The notes under the pieces were generated by a model, which was not told the origin of the DNA, searched no databases, and saw nothing but the letters and a program-made list of their open reading frames with translations. Shown in pieces: positions 24,652 to 35,534 of a stretch of DNA of 64,000 bases. This DNA comes from Melieria omissa. Lineage: Eukaryota; Arthropoda; Insecta; Diptera; Ulidiidae. A program made the translations under genes and the position numbers. Position 1 is the first letter of the stretch; every line of letters starts with the position of its first letter. Location: positions 83,180,450 to 83,244,449 of the forward strand of contig OZ020269.1 in the NCBI GenBank assembly GCA_963971225.1, read 5' to 3'.

Positions 24652-24869
24652 GTTAATTGTACAATAATTGTATAACCCGTTAAAAAACTTAAAGTCATCG
24701 AAGCAAAAATGATAGAAATACTAAAGAAAATACAGATATTTAAAAATGAAAAGCCGTCAATATGACGCAATGGTCTTTCTAGTGTTAAATGTTTAGTAAT
24801 GGCACATAGAATATCATGTGGAGTTATTAATGTCACAAAATAGTGTTAATGTGGAAAGGTACAATTGAG

Positions 24870-25020
24870 TTGTGAGCTTCCTTAAAAGTTTGTGATTCCC
24901 TGCTGAGAGGACAGCAAACAAGAGAACAGTTTTTATTCTTTGGTGCTCAATACAGCGGAGGATCGAACCTGGGGTCAAGCACCAAGTCAAACTTACGGTT
25001 CAACTCCACCCACCGCCTTA
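24870..25020 (-). mobile_element. tRNA-derived SINE copy, partial
   Basis: On the minus strand a B box, GGTTCGATCCTCCGC, is followed by GCTGTCCTCTCAGC and GGAATCACAAAC. This is the same order as in the SINE at 22051, so it is probably the same family. Ends and target duplication are not clear. Confidence 0.5.
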
Positions 25021-25179
25021 AAAACTACATAACATATAAACTATTTCGTTTTTATTAAAAAAAAGTCTTTAATAAAATGTTTTATACTTTTAAATACACT
25101 CAACTTTGAATTAGAAAATAATTGGCTTTGAAAAATTGCGGAAAAGGACATGAATTTCCATCTCTGAGCTATTTCAGAA

Positions 25180-25378
25180 GTCTGCCACTCCAACCCAACC
25201 TAACATAAGTTAGCATATTTTTTAGAGGAAATAGTTTGAGTTGGAGGACTTGCATTTGCCACCTCTTATGAGAATAGGTGCCGGAAAATAGCCTTTAAGA
25301 GATTTTGATTGAATCACGATTTGAACTCACAACTCTTTGACTTGCACCTGTTGAGCCCTATGACCACTTACTCATAAG
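25180..25378 (-). mobile_element. Possible degenerate SINE
   Basis: The minus strand starts with a tRNA-like head with a weak B box (GAGTTCAAATCG, about 25328). It ends near 25190 with a GTTAGGTTGGGTTGG tail like that of the SINE at 28986-29386. It is too diverged for firm borders. Confidence 0.35.
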
Positions 25379-25379
25379 A

Positions 25380-28058
25380 CATGTAGTCATCAATCATTAT
25401 TTTGAAAACAGTATAAAGCCTTCGGATACTTTTTCAAACTATCTAATAGATTCGGAAACCCTAATCTTATTGCAATATTTATCATCATCATTAGTTTAAT
25501 TTCAAAGTGTATTCATAGTTTGTTTCATTCAGATTGATGGCAGCTTTATTTGATACCCGTACCGTGTTTAGTGTGTTAATGAGTTTAGCAAAGCTTTGTT
25601 TCATTATTCAAAGTTTAATGCCCACAATGCAATATTTTTCATTATTTTGCCATAAATCAATCAAACAAAAATGTATTTCACTTACCATAAATTTCAAACA
25701 GCTGCATTTACAATTCACAATGAAGATCAGCACTTGATATTAATGTTAGCCGTCAATATTTGCCAGTGTCCGATGTTTGACAAGCAATTTCAAATACATG
25801 CGCACACACACATACACGCGCGCATGAATCGAATAGTGCAATAAATCCAATTGCATTCAAAACAGAATCAACAAAAATAAATCAAGTCGATGGCGCTCCT
25901 TCACCTTTTTTATGATTTAATTACAAAAACATTGCAGTTTTTCTCACCAGACACAAAGCGAGAGCAACCGAGAGAGGCCCAGAGAGAGAGCGATAGAGAT
26001 ATTCACGATCACTCACGTGCACTGTCTGCAGCAGCTGCATGGGTTAGAGCGAGATAGCGTGCAAAATGATAGCCCAAAAAGGAACAGCTAAAAACACAAA
26101 CAACATTATCGATCAAAATCTAACAACGACGAACAAATGAACTGTGCAAAAGTGCACAGCAACGGTAGAGTGCGAGAGAGAAAAGTGCAATGCACAGTGG
26201 TGCACGCAAACAAAAACAAGTGAACAAACGAGTTCAATGTAGGCACCGATGGGGAGTGGGGCAGTGCGGTTGGGCATTGCGTGCTCTCTGACGCTCTCTC
26301 TGGTTCTCTCGCAACGTTTATGCCACTGCTGACGGGATCATTTTATTAGTTTTAACGATTTCGCTTTCTGGTGTCAAAATGTTTGCGAAGCCATACAAAA
26401 ATAATAATGCATAAAAGGACAGCGAGTGTTGCCAGAGAGGTGTAAAAATATTTGATAGTTGAATTATTGACGGAAAGTGTGGAAAAGCAGCGAGTGCCGA
26501 AAGTTGTGTGTCTGATAACTCAGTGCTTCGACAAAACATTGAAGCAGGAACTTAAGTTGAAGTCTTATTGGCGGCTTTTGCTTGACAATTAGCGTTCAAT
26601 AACTGTGTAGATGTTGTATTTATGTTAATTGAAGAGATTTGCTTGTAATTCAAACAAAAATGTGACTGTTATTTAATTAGAAAAAACCCAAGATCGCGAA
26701 TCCTCCACAGGTTATTGCAATAAAAACACCCCGCTTCCTCTGGCAACACTGCAAAGGATGTAGGGGAGACACACACGCACACACACGCATACACAGACAG
26801 CAGAGCGCAGGTATAGGAAACACTGCAAGGCGACGAGTTGAATGAAACTGGCCGCTGCTCGCGTACGTGTTTACGTTTGGCGATGTGTGCGCGCGTGTGT
26901 GCTCAAGCGGAGCGGCGCATTCAATTCAAATTCGATGCTATGCGCCGCAATGCACCACGCCGCACAAGACGCTTCTCATTAAAACAATTCCAATTTCTTC
27001 CCGCAACAGCAAAATCAACTAAATGCATTCACGCTGTCAGCTGTCAAGGTTTCCACTTCCCTCAACCGCTCACAGCATTACTGCAATCAATTTCTGTATA
27101 TTTATTCACCTTCTGCTGTCGTTAGCACGTTAGCATAATTCACACTGCAGTCGCATAGTTGCACTCTTTACACACTTCACGTTTACTAATTATGTATTTT
27201 TTATTTATTTTTGTTATTATTACTTTAATTCACTGGCTTTGATTACGCGCGCGTTGGCCACTTGTCTGTCGTCGTTCGAAATATTAGCAAATTAAACGAT
27301 GTATTATAGAAACGTACTATTTAGCCGGTTTGCACCAACAACAACAACAAAAACTGCACATTGGCTAAATATGCGCGCGCGCGCTTCGTTTCGCTCGTAA
27401 GTCGTTGAATCAAAACACATAACAAACAATTTCAAAGGGATGGTTACGACAGCCAACGCTTCCAACGTACTTCCGCCGGCCATGCACTTGCAGACATTTT
27501 GTGCTTCATACTAAATCGCCCGTACGTGCGGTGAGGTGTTGCTGCCTACCCAAAACCAAAATGAACCACCAACAAATAATGATGACAACAACAAAACACA
27601 CACGAAACTTGCTCGAAACTCTCGCGGCGCTCTTGCACTCACGATGCCCCTTAAAGTGTGTCGCGTTGCCAACTGTGCTATTTTTACTGACTACTTTGAA
27701 CGAAGATACATAGAATGGGGAAAAAGCAAATGGCAACAATTTTGAATTTGTGCACAGTGATTCGTTCCATAGACAAAATTCAAAAAATTTATAGTCTTAG
27801 AATTTAACGGTTTTGATGTAATTTGAAACGTAAAACTTCAACTAAGAAAACCCTAAAAAATCTGTCAAAAAACTAATTAGTTTCTGTGCAAAAGCGGCTC
27901 ACAGCTGAAACTTTTTTCACAAACAAATTGAAACACATATTTTCTGTTTTTTAGTCTATTGAGTTTAAAAATAGTAAAAATACATGGTTTCCAAGAAGTT
28001 GCTAAAACTTTCAATATAGATATTAAGAAATAATGTGGCCATTTTCGCTTTTAATGTT
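25380..28058. other. Intergenic DNA including a GAGA- and CA-rich island
   Basis: The region from 25900 to 27700 is richer in GC and repeatedly shows GAGAG, CGCGCG and CACACGCACA words. ORFs of up to 95 codons occur but have no recognised domain. It may be a promoter region of a neighbouring gene. The rest is AT-rich DNA without visible features. Confidence 0.4.
25960..26310. promoter_or_regulatory. Cluster of GAGA-type motifs
   Basis: GAGAG/CTCTC words recur in 25969-26005, 26047-26058, 26168-26180 and 26284-26310. In flies, GAGA factor binds such runs at promoters and Polycomb response elements. The function here is inferred from motif density alone. Confidence 0.35.
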
Positions 28059-28061
28059 TTA

Positions 28062-28575
28062 AGCAGGGTATAGACGATACAACATGTGCGCACACTTGGT
28101 GCGGTGCGAGTCAAGTTCGACCGTATATAGCTAGGTTTGCGCACCGAATTTCAGGTGTGCGCACAAGTGCGAAGAAAATTGAAAATTTTCAATTTTTTGT
28201 ATGGTTTTAAAACATGTTTGCAAGTGTGTAGCCAAGTGTGCACACATTTTTTCATACTTGAAAAAATTTCATCAAGTGAGGACGCGTCGTTCAAATAATG
28301 ACAATTAATAATTAAGATTTTAGGAAGGATTTCATAGACATTTTCAAGAATAAAAAAGGCGAAAAATCAGGGGCAGGTGCGTTTTTGCTTTTTTGTTTGT
28401 TCAGAACAAACAGATATAATTAATAAGAAAAGTTTATCGTTTTCCATTGCGATCTGCACTCTATGAAAATTCAGATTGAACTGATGTGTGCACACTTGTT
28501 GTGAAGTGTATAGCAAAACGAAGTTCAAGTTTGCGCACCAAGTGCACGCACATGTTGTATCGTCTATACCCTGCT
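28062..28575. mobile_element. Harbinger-like MITE (514 bp)
   Basis: The 29-bp perfect inverted ends start AGCAGGGTATAGACGATACA at 28062 and finish with the complement at 28575, with weaker similarity for another 20 bp. TTA flanks both sides (28059-28061 and 28576-28578), which is typical of PIF/Harbinger targets. Internal GTGCGCACACTTG/CAAGTGTGCACAC words recur on both arms. There is no coding frame. Confidence 0.75.
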
Positions 28576-28985
28576 TTATCAAAATTTGCAAAGCTGAGGC
28601 TGTTACTTCACTTTGAATTCAAAATATTTTCTATATTAAAAATCCGAAAATTGGCAAAACTAAGAAGAAAATATCTAATAAGTATGTGAAAGAAAGTTGC
28701 TGGATTTTTTATATTTCATGAAGCATTCTTTCTTTGTCGTAAAATGTATTTATATCCTCCGATATCTTCCGATCTCAGAAAATAATTCAATTTGAAAAAT
28801 GGTCCAAACACCTATTTTTCGACAAAATTTATTTAATTCATCCCTAAAGGTATTTAATCAGCACGAAAAATTTAAAAACCTGCACAAATGCAAAATATAT
28901 GTCTATAATAAACAAACAAAATGAATTATTGCAAAGCTAAAGGGTCAAGACAATTCTGGTACTGTTACTGTTACAATTTCTGTTA

Positions 28986-29386
28986 GGTTAGGTTAGGTTG
29001 CGGTGGCTGCCTCTATGAGAGACACACTCGGAGGCTTGAAAGGCCCATTGTGATACCACATATTTCACCCGTTTTTGAACTGTGTATGCAACACTGTTTT
29101 GCCAACATATGTTACAGCACACATTTCAAGCGGATGGGGAAAGGGGGGAGGGGACCTACAGTTTAACGCCGAATACGAACGGCGATTGGCAGTTTTTCGT
29201 TCACACTTGGAGGTTTTTGCCATTGCCTGCCAAGAGCGCACTTGTGCGATTCTTGTAATTCTCATTCCCTTCATGTGGATAGCGATAGAAGTAGATGAGT
29301 TGTTCACCAGCCCGAGCCAGGAATCGAACCTGGAGCCTTTGGTATGAGAAGCCAGCGCGCTACCCGCTTGACTATCGAGGCCGACA
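28986..29386 (-). mobile_element. tRNA-derived SINE with a CCTAA tail
   Basis: The element runs leftward from a tRNA-like head at 29386-29310, with a D-arm-like GGTAGCGCG, a CAT anticodon-like loop and a perfect B box, GGTTCGATTCC. The 3' end, on the plus strand left side, is (GGTTA)n, that is CCTAA repeats on the SINE strand. An 11-bp duplication, AATTTCTGTTA, flanks it exactly (28975-28985 and 29387-29397). The head most resembles tRNA-Met, but this is a SINE and not a working tRNA gene. Confidence 0.85.
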
Positions 29387-29397
29387 AATTTCTGTTA

Positions 29398-30293
29398 CTC
29401 TTCGCAATAATCAATGTTGACGTTACCGATTAAATGTAAAATCTGAAAAATCTAGCCAACACACTTGTTGCTATAGCTCACCAAAAATGGCGAAAACCTA
29501 AAATTTACCACCACTCCTTCTAATTTTGTTCCGCGGTTGTATGAAGTCGAATCACTGTGCACAGTGGTGCCATAGTGGGAAGGTTGTTACTGCCCTCTTG
29601 GCTTTAATTGGCTTAAAGATTTTTTTGAAGTGGCAACCATTACTAGGTTTGCGCCCTGCCTATGTTATCTCACACAAATGTGTCGTTTATAACACTACTG
29701 ACCAGCAACATGTTTCGGCAACATTCTTAGCGCTGCTTTGTGCCTTTCTCAAATGAATAAATATTAATTTTTGGAACGCATTTTTTAATATGTTAAACTG
29801 AAACAGACAAGAGAATTAATGCTCGCGATATTGATTGAGATTTTGCAACTTTGATTTCGAAGTTGCTGCTAATTTTTTTTGGATGTTCAAAGTACATGTT
29901 TATGAGAGCGAATATAACAAGAACAAAACTCAATTTTGAATATGTTTAAATATCTGTGTGGAAACTTGGTGCAACTTTGATTGCTTATCAACTTTGTTGC
30001 CTTGAAACAGCTGCTTTTGACACTTTGAGCGCTAAAATTTGCAAACATTTGTTTTGTTCAAATTAAAAATAAATTGACAAATAGATCGACAGAAGTGCCT
30101 TGGGAAAATATACGCCGGAATAAAAGAAGAAAGGAATTACATGTAAAGTGAATAATTTGATATTCAACAGAAACAAAAGCATAGAGCATAAAAAACTTGA
30201 GCTGCATTCTAAGGTAAAATTGCATATATAGTAAAATGAGTACAAATAAATTGTTTGCAAATAATGTACAATCACACAGCTATGTAATTAACC
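29398..30293. other. Fancm upstream region
   Basis: AT-rich DNA precedes the Fancm start codon. No clear TATA box or initiator could be fixed. The start lies in the context ACCATGA. Promoter elements are presumably within the last few hundred bases. Confidence 0.4.
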
Positions 30294-33200
30294 ATGAACT
30301 CTGCCGCCACGCCATCAACCTCTAAGGCCGCCAGCAGCGATGCAGACGATCCTTGGCACGAGCTGTCCATCGACGATGATGATCTGCAAAAGCTACTCGA
30401 TCAGCCGATGCCCTCGCAAGACACTTCGAAACTACGCACCGGGGAGCAGCACGCCGGCTTCGACAACAATGTGGGCGAGAGCTGGCTGTACCCCAACAAC
30501 TTGCCGCAGCGCTCCTACCAGCTGAGCATTGTGCAGGCGGCGCTGTACAAAAACACACTGGTGGTGCTGCCCACTGGCTTGGGCAAGACGTTCATTGCAG
30601 CCGTGGTGATGTACAACATCTACCGCTGGTATCCCACAGGCAAGATTATCTTCATGGCACCCACGCGTCCACTGGTGGCGCAGCAAATTGAGGCCTGTCA
30701 GCGCGTAATGCCATTTCCCACGGAGGACAGTGTAGAGCTGACGGGCAAATTGCCGCGTGCCCGTCGCACGGAATTATGGCAAACAAAGCGCGTCTTTTTT
30801 GCAACACCACAAGTGGTGCAGTCGGACATCGGTTGTGGGCCCGAGGCGACAGAGCAGCCAGTTTTCCCTTTTAGCAAAGTCAAGCTGCTGGTGGTGGATG
30901 AAGCGCATCGCGCCAAGGGACGCTACGCCTACACAGAAGTAGTGCAGACTATTTGCCAGCGTAATCGGTACTTTCGTGTGCTGGCACTGTCCGCCACACC
31001 CGGCCGCACCATGGACGATGTGGCAGAAGTGGTGCGCAATCTGTGCATCTCGCACCTGGAAGTGCGTTGGGACAATTCGCTCGATGTGCTGCCATACGTG
31101 CACAAGCGTAACATGCGCACGGTGGTGGTGCCGCTGGGCGACGACATAAAGCGCGTGCGCGAGGAAATGATGGAGATTATCGATCCCTATTTGCGGCAGC
31201 TGATCGATGCAGAGGTGTTGAGGGGCTCCTTGTCGAATATCAATCGCAACTTTCTGCTTTTCGAGCAGAAGCGATTTCGCGACCGCAGTCAACATCAGCG
31301 CCATCCCGAGCACTCGGCGGTGTCGTCGAATTTTCCTATCTGCATTAGTCTGTTCCATGCGTTGGAGCTGCTGGAGCGGCACGGTTTACGCGTGTTCGTC
31401 AACAACTTTGATGAGGACGGCGAAGGGCGCACCAAATTTGTGGTGAACATGGACCGACGTCTGCGAGCTTTGCTGGAGCGTTTGCGCGAGCAGCTGGGCC
31501 CAAATCCGTTTGAAGTGTCGACACACGTGATGACCAACGGCAAAATGCCGGAGTTGCCGCCGGATTTAGACTTTGGCCATCCGAAATTTGAGCAGGCTCG
31601 CAGCTGTCTGCTGCAACACTTTCAGGTGCACAATCGTTCATATGAATTATAATTTGAAGTCATATCTAATTATTTTACAGGCACATCCAGATTCGCGTGC
31701 GATTGTATTCTGCGAATATCGTGAATCAGTAATGTTGATTTATCGCTTATTGCTGCAGCATACGCCGTTGTTAAAGCCACGCTGCTTTGTGGGTAAGCAA
31801 TAAACTTCAGGTAATTAAAAATAAAAACCCAAATTTATTCATTCCGCACCCACAACAGGTCAGGGCGGCAGTACCGGTTCACTGCGTGCGCTAACTCAAA
31901 AGCAGCAGATTCAGATCATGCAAGATTTCCGTTCGGGCAAGAGCAACATTCTGGTGGCTACCTCTGTGGGTGAGGAGGGCATCGATGTGGGCGAAGTGGA
32001 GCTGATTGTTTGCTTTGACATCAGCACTTCCAATCCGCAACGCTTTGTGCAACGCATTGGCCGCACGGGTCGCAAAAAGCAGGGCAATGTGGTCATGCTG
32101 GTGACCGAAGGTCGCGAACAGCAGCTGCTCAAAGATGCGCTGGCGCAGAAGGATGTGACCAACAAGAAACTGCTACTATCCTCAGTGATAAAGGGTGCGC
32201 TGTATCAGCATGCGCCACGCCTGGTGCCCACTGAATATAATCCCAAGTGCGTGTATACGTTCGTAGAGCCTCCAGCGCCAAAGCAGCTGTCTAAACCGGA
32301 CGAACGTAAGAAAACCAAACCAAAAGCAAACTTAGCAAAAGGGAAAGCGAAAGCGGCGGTTTTAGGCAGCAGTCAGGATTTGCGCAAATTCTTCAGCATT
32401 CCAGCGGCAGACCTGCTGCATACTCAACTCACACAATCACCAGTAGAGCCTGCCAGGCCACCAGCGCCTTCAACACAAACGCAAAAGTTTATTGATCGCA
32501 GTTTAAGTAAAGTAAAGGATTTCTTTAAAGATCTCAAGGAGCCGTTGCAAACAAACACGCAACTGCTAACGCCCACGCAACCTGATCTCAAGCGTTTGCG
32601 GCGTTTGAGTAAAATTTTCAAAAGCAATGCGTCCATGCTTACGCCTGCTGAACGCGCAGAGACGCCCTTAGAACAGTTGCTGTCACGAAAACTATCTGCG
32701 GAGGGAAAATTGTTTCTGCTGCAGCACCAGCCGGCCCTGGTGCAACAGGCTTTGGAGCACATGCGGGTCGTTGAAGCGCTGGATGTCGAACCCAATGCTG
32801 AAGAACGCGAAGAGCGGAACGTGCGCGCCACTTATGCAGTTGTGGAAGAGCTGCTGGGCGGCACTCGCGCTGCTGTGGAGAAATTTCTAGATGACGTCGA
32901 GCTGAAAGAGCTGGAGCAGCAGTACAGCAGCAATCACGACGACCTATTCGATGTGGGCGATGGCGAGTTTGAGGCGTGTGTGACGAAAATATTCGACGGT
33001 TTGCACGATCGTGGCTGTTACTGTGATAACTTTGACTACATTGCAGCGGAGCTGCAGCAAACGCAGGCGTACAAACGGCATCAGGCCAAGCAGCAGCAAT
33101 CGCCGTGTAAACAGGATCAAAGAACTCCATCGAGAGGCGGTGAATCAATGGTGTACGAGACAATAACGTTGGATGATGACGATGCATTCCAAAGCCATGT

Positions 33201-35252
33201 GAGCAACAGTAGTTTTATCGAATCCAAATATCAGAGCCAGTGCCAGTGGGACGAATTCGCCAAGCATGCATTGCCAGTGAGTAAATCCACGCCACTACAT
33301 GGACCGTTGGTCAAGGCATTTCAGCGCCAACGGCAGCAGCAGCAGAGCGAGAAGCATGAAATGTTTCAACAGCGCTTGGCGAAAAGTAATAAAGATGAGG
33401 AGGTGCATGCCGATGCGCATGTCATGTCTGCGGAAACTATTCAGTCGAACAAAATTAAAACTCCTGTATGTAAAACAAATGGACGAATAGCGTCGCTATC
33501 GACTTCAATACAAAATGTATCACATAGGGCGAACTGTGCAAAAAATATTAACTTCCTGCAACGATTGGCGGAAAATAACGAAGAGGACGAAGGTTCGTTT
33601 GATAGGAATGAAGTAATTTTTGTTCCACAAACAGAAGCTATGCAGCAGAGCAACAGAGAGACAACTGTGTCCTCAATCGAAATAAAAGAAACAGATGCTT
33701 TAATGACCTCGCACAGCAAAGACGAATCTGATCTGAAAAATGTGTCAAAAGAGGCAAAAGAGCATGAAGTACATTTCAGTACAGCGGCCGAACTGTTGCG
33801 CGCCTCAACACCGCCCATCACCACATCCAACAAAGCTCCGCCCGATTCGGTGGAGTTACTGCTTAGCGAATTGGACATGGATGCTTTTATGGAGCCCTTC
33901 TCCGAGGAGGAGTCGGAAAAGCAAGACCACAAAGCTGTAGTAAAATGTGCAGCAGTCGGCAAACCTACCAAAACCGCGTTGTCCACTGCAGAAAATACCA
34001 AATTAGTTACACCAATGTCCACGAATTCAGCGCCTTTGCAAAACAAATGTGAAAAGGTTGAAGCGTCTACTTCAAAGTTGTCGTTAAATTCCAGCCAAAA
34101 GGAAAATTCGCATATTGGCAATATGCTGAAGCATTTGGCGGTTGAAATCGCGCGTCAATCACCTGATCTCTTCGAGACGTCCACAAAAACCCCAATTAAA
34201 AGGGAGCTGCTTGAAATCCCCAAAAGTTGTATGACGGCAGATCAAAAAACGAGCATGAAGACGCCACCAAAGCAGCCATCTTCCCAGAAAAAGTACATAA
34301 ATTCGCCCACGATTTTTGATTTGCATTATAAGAATTCGGTTAGGCGGCGCAAACTGCCCAGTTCGACGTCGACGTTAGCTGTGGAAGAAGATCGAGCAGC
34401 TGCTTGTTCACCGCTGCAACTGGAAGCAGCCACGGCGGACGAGAGTGTCATCAATCCATATCGCAGCACGGTGAAGCGAAAATTTCGACTGTCCAGCGAT
34501 AGCAGTGACGAAGAAGTTTTGTTGGCTGCAGCAGCTGATGCTGCGCAACGTAGCTCAGCAAGCAACGCACAACACAGCAATGAGGTGGAGACAGAATGCG
34601 AGGAGATAGCCGAAACGCAAATGGTAACAGTTTGCTGCATTCAATTAAATAAAAAATTTGATACATTTGAGTTCCGCTTATCTTCTGCACAGCCCCGGCG
34701 TCGCTCTTTCAAGCAGCAACGCAGAAAGCGTCGCCGCTTAAATGCGTTTATCGAAGCAGAGGCTGCCGTAAGTGGTGCCGAGTCCAGCGACGAAGAAACG
34801 GAATCCTTTGATCAGTACGTAAAGGACTCCATGATAGCGTCCAGCGATGAGGAGACCACACAGAACGCCACACAAATGAAGGCACACTACTTGCAGTCTT
34901 TAAAGTAAGTTAACCAAATTCTTAAATATTTTTTAATTCAAAATAAATATTAATCGATTTAACAACTTGCAGCAAAGCACATCAGTCGTGTCGAGGTGGC
35001 TTTAAAATTCCCGCCATTCGTGTGTTCAATGATACTGCGCAAATCTTCTCACAACCGCCGCCCATCGAACCATCGCAGTACATATCTGATTCGTTTGTGG
35101 TTGACGAGGAGAATGTAAAGAGCTACAGCGAGGAAGTGTCCCTGTGTCCGCTGGAACGCGCCGAGCGCATTTTGAAAGCGCGGCGGCGTGCAAAACGCAA
35201 TCGACAACGCATCTGTAAATTGGCTGATAGCTCGGAGGATGAGCGTGATTAA
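30294..35252 (+). CDS. Fancm: Fancm: FANCM-type DEAH-box DNA helicase/translocase
   Basis: The coding sequence joins 30294-31625, 31681-31792, 31859-34904 and 34973-35252 (4770 nt, 1589 residues), and all introns are 55-68 bp with GT-AG borders. FANCM is a nuclear superfamily-2 translocase that remodels stalled forks and D-loops; in flies it limits mitotic and meiotic crossovers. Motif I is PTGLGKT (93-99), Ia APTRPLV (122-128), II DEAH (202-205), III SAT (233-235), and motif VI QRIGRTGR (546-553) lies in exon 3. A C-terminal block of about 1000 residues is low in recognisable domains, with acidic serine clusters such as SSDSSDEE. No clear ERCC4-type nuclease or helix-hairpin-helix end, as in human FANCM, was visible. 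The start was chosen as the first ATG before the acidic N-terminus. It is convergent with the tetraspanin gene. Confidence 0.95.
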
Positions 35253-35534
35253 TGTGGTACCTTAATTTCCTTGTGTAATTTTAGACGTCATCTGTTTAAG
35301 CAGCATTGATCATGAACTTTACACTGTTAATAGCAAAATAACTCACCAATTCGTTAATGGCGACAGTAATGTAAACCGACGATCTCGAGTTTAAATTAGT
35401 CTATATACTTTGGTATATTTTAAGGGCAAAAATACACATAAAAACAACTTACGTTTAACTAACACAAAAAGTATACACATTATGCGAAAATCGGCAATCA
35501 AAAAGCATACAAAGATAGCATGGCGTCGCTGGTA
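35253..35534. other. Short convergent intergenic gap holding both 3' UTRs
   Basis: Only 282 bp separate the stop codons of Fancm and the tetraspanin gene, so their 3' UTRs must be short or overlap. No canonical AATAAA was found on either strand within it. Confidence 0.6.

Noticed and set aside
29310..29386. tRNA gene-like sequence with perfect B box
   Set aside because: It is the head of a SINE with its own target duplication; the acceptor stem pairs poorly, so it is not called a working tRNA gene.
30322..34690. Long minus-strand ORFs inside Fancm
   Set aside because: They are shadows of the coding strand in GC-richer exons and have no independent homology.
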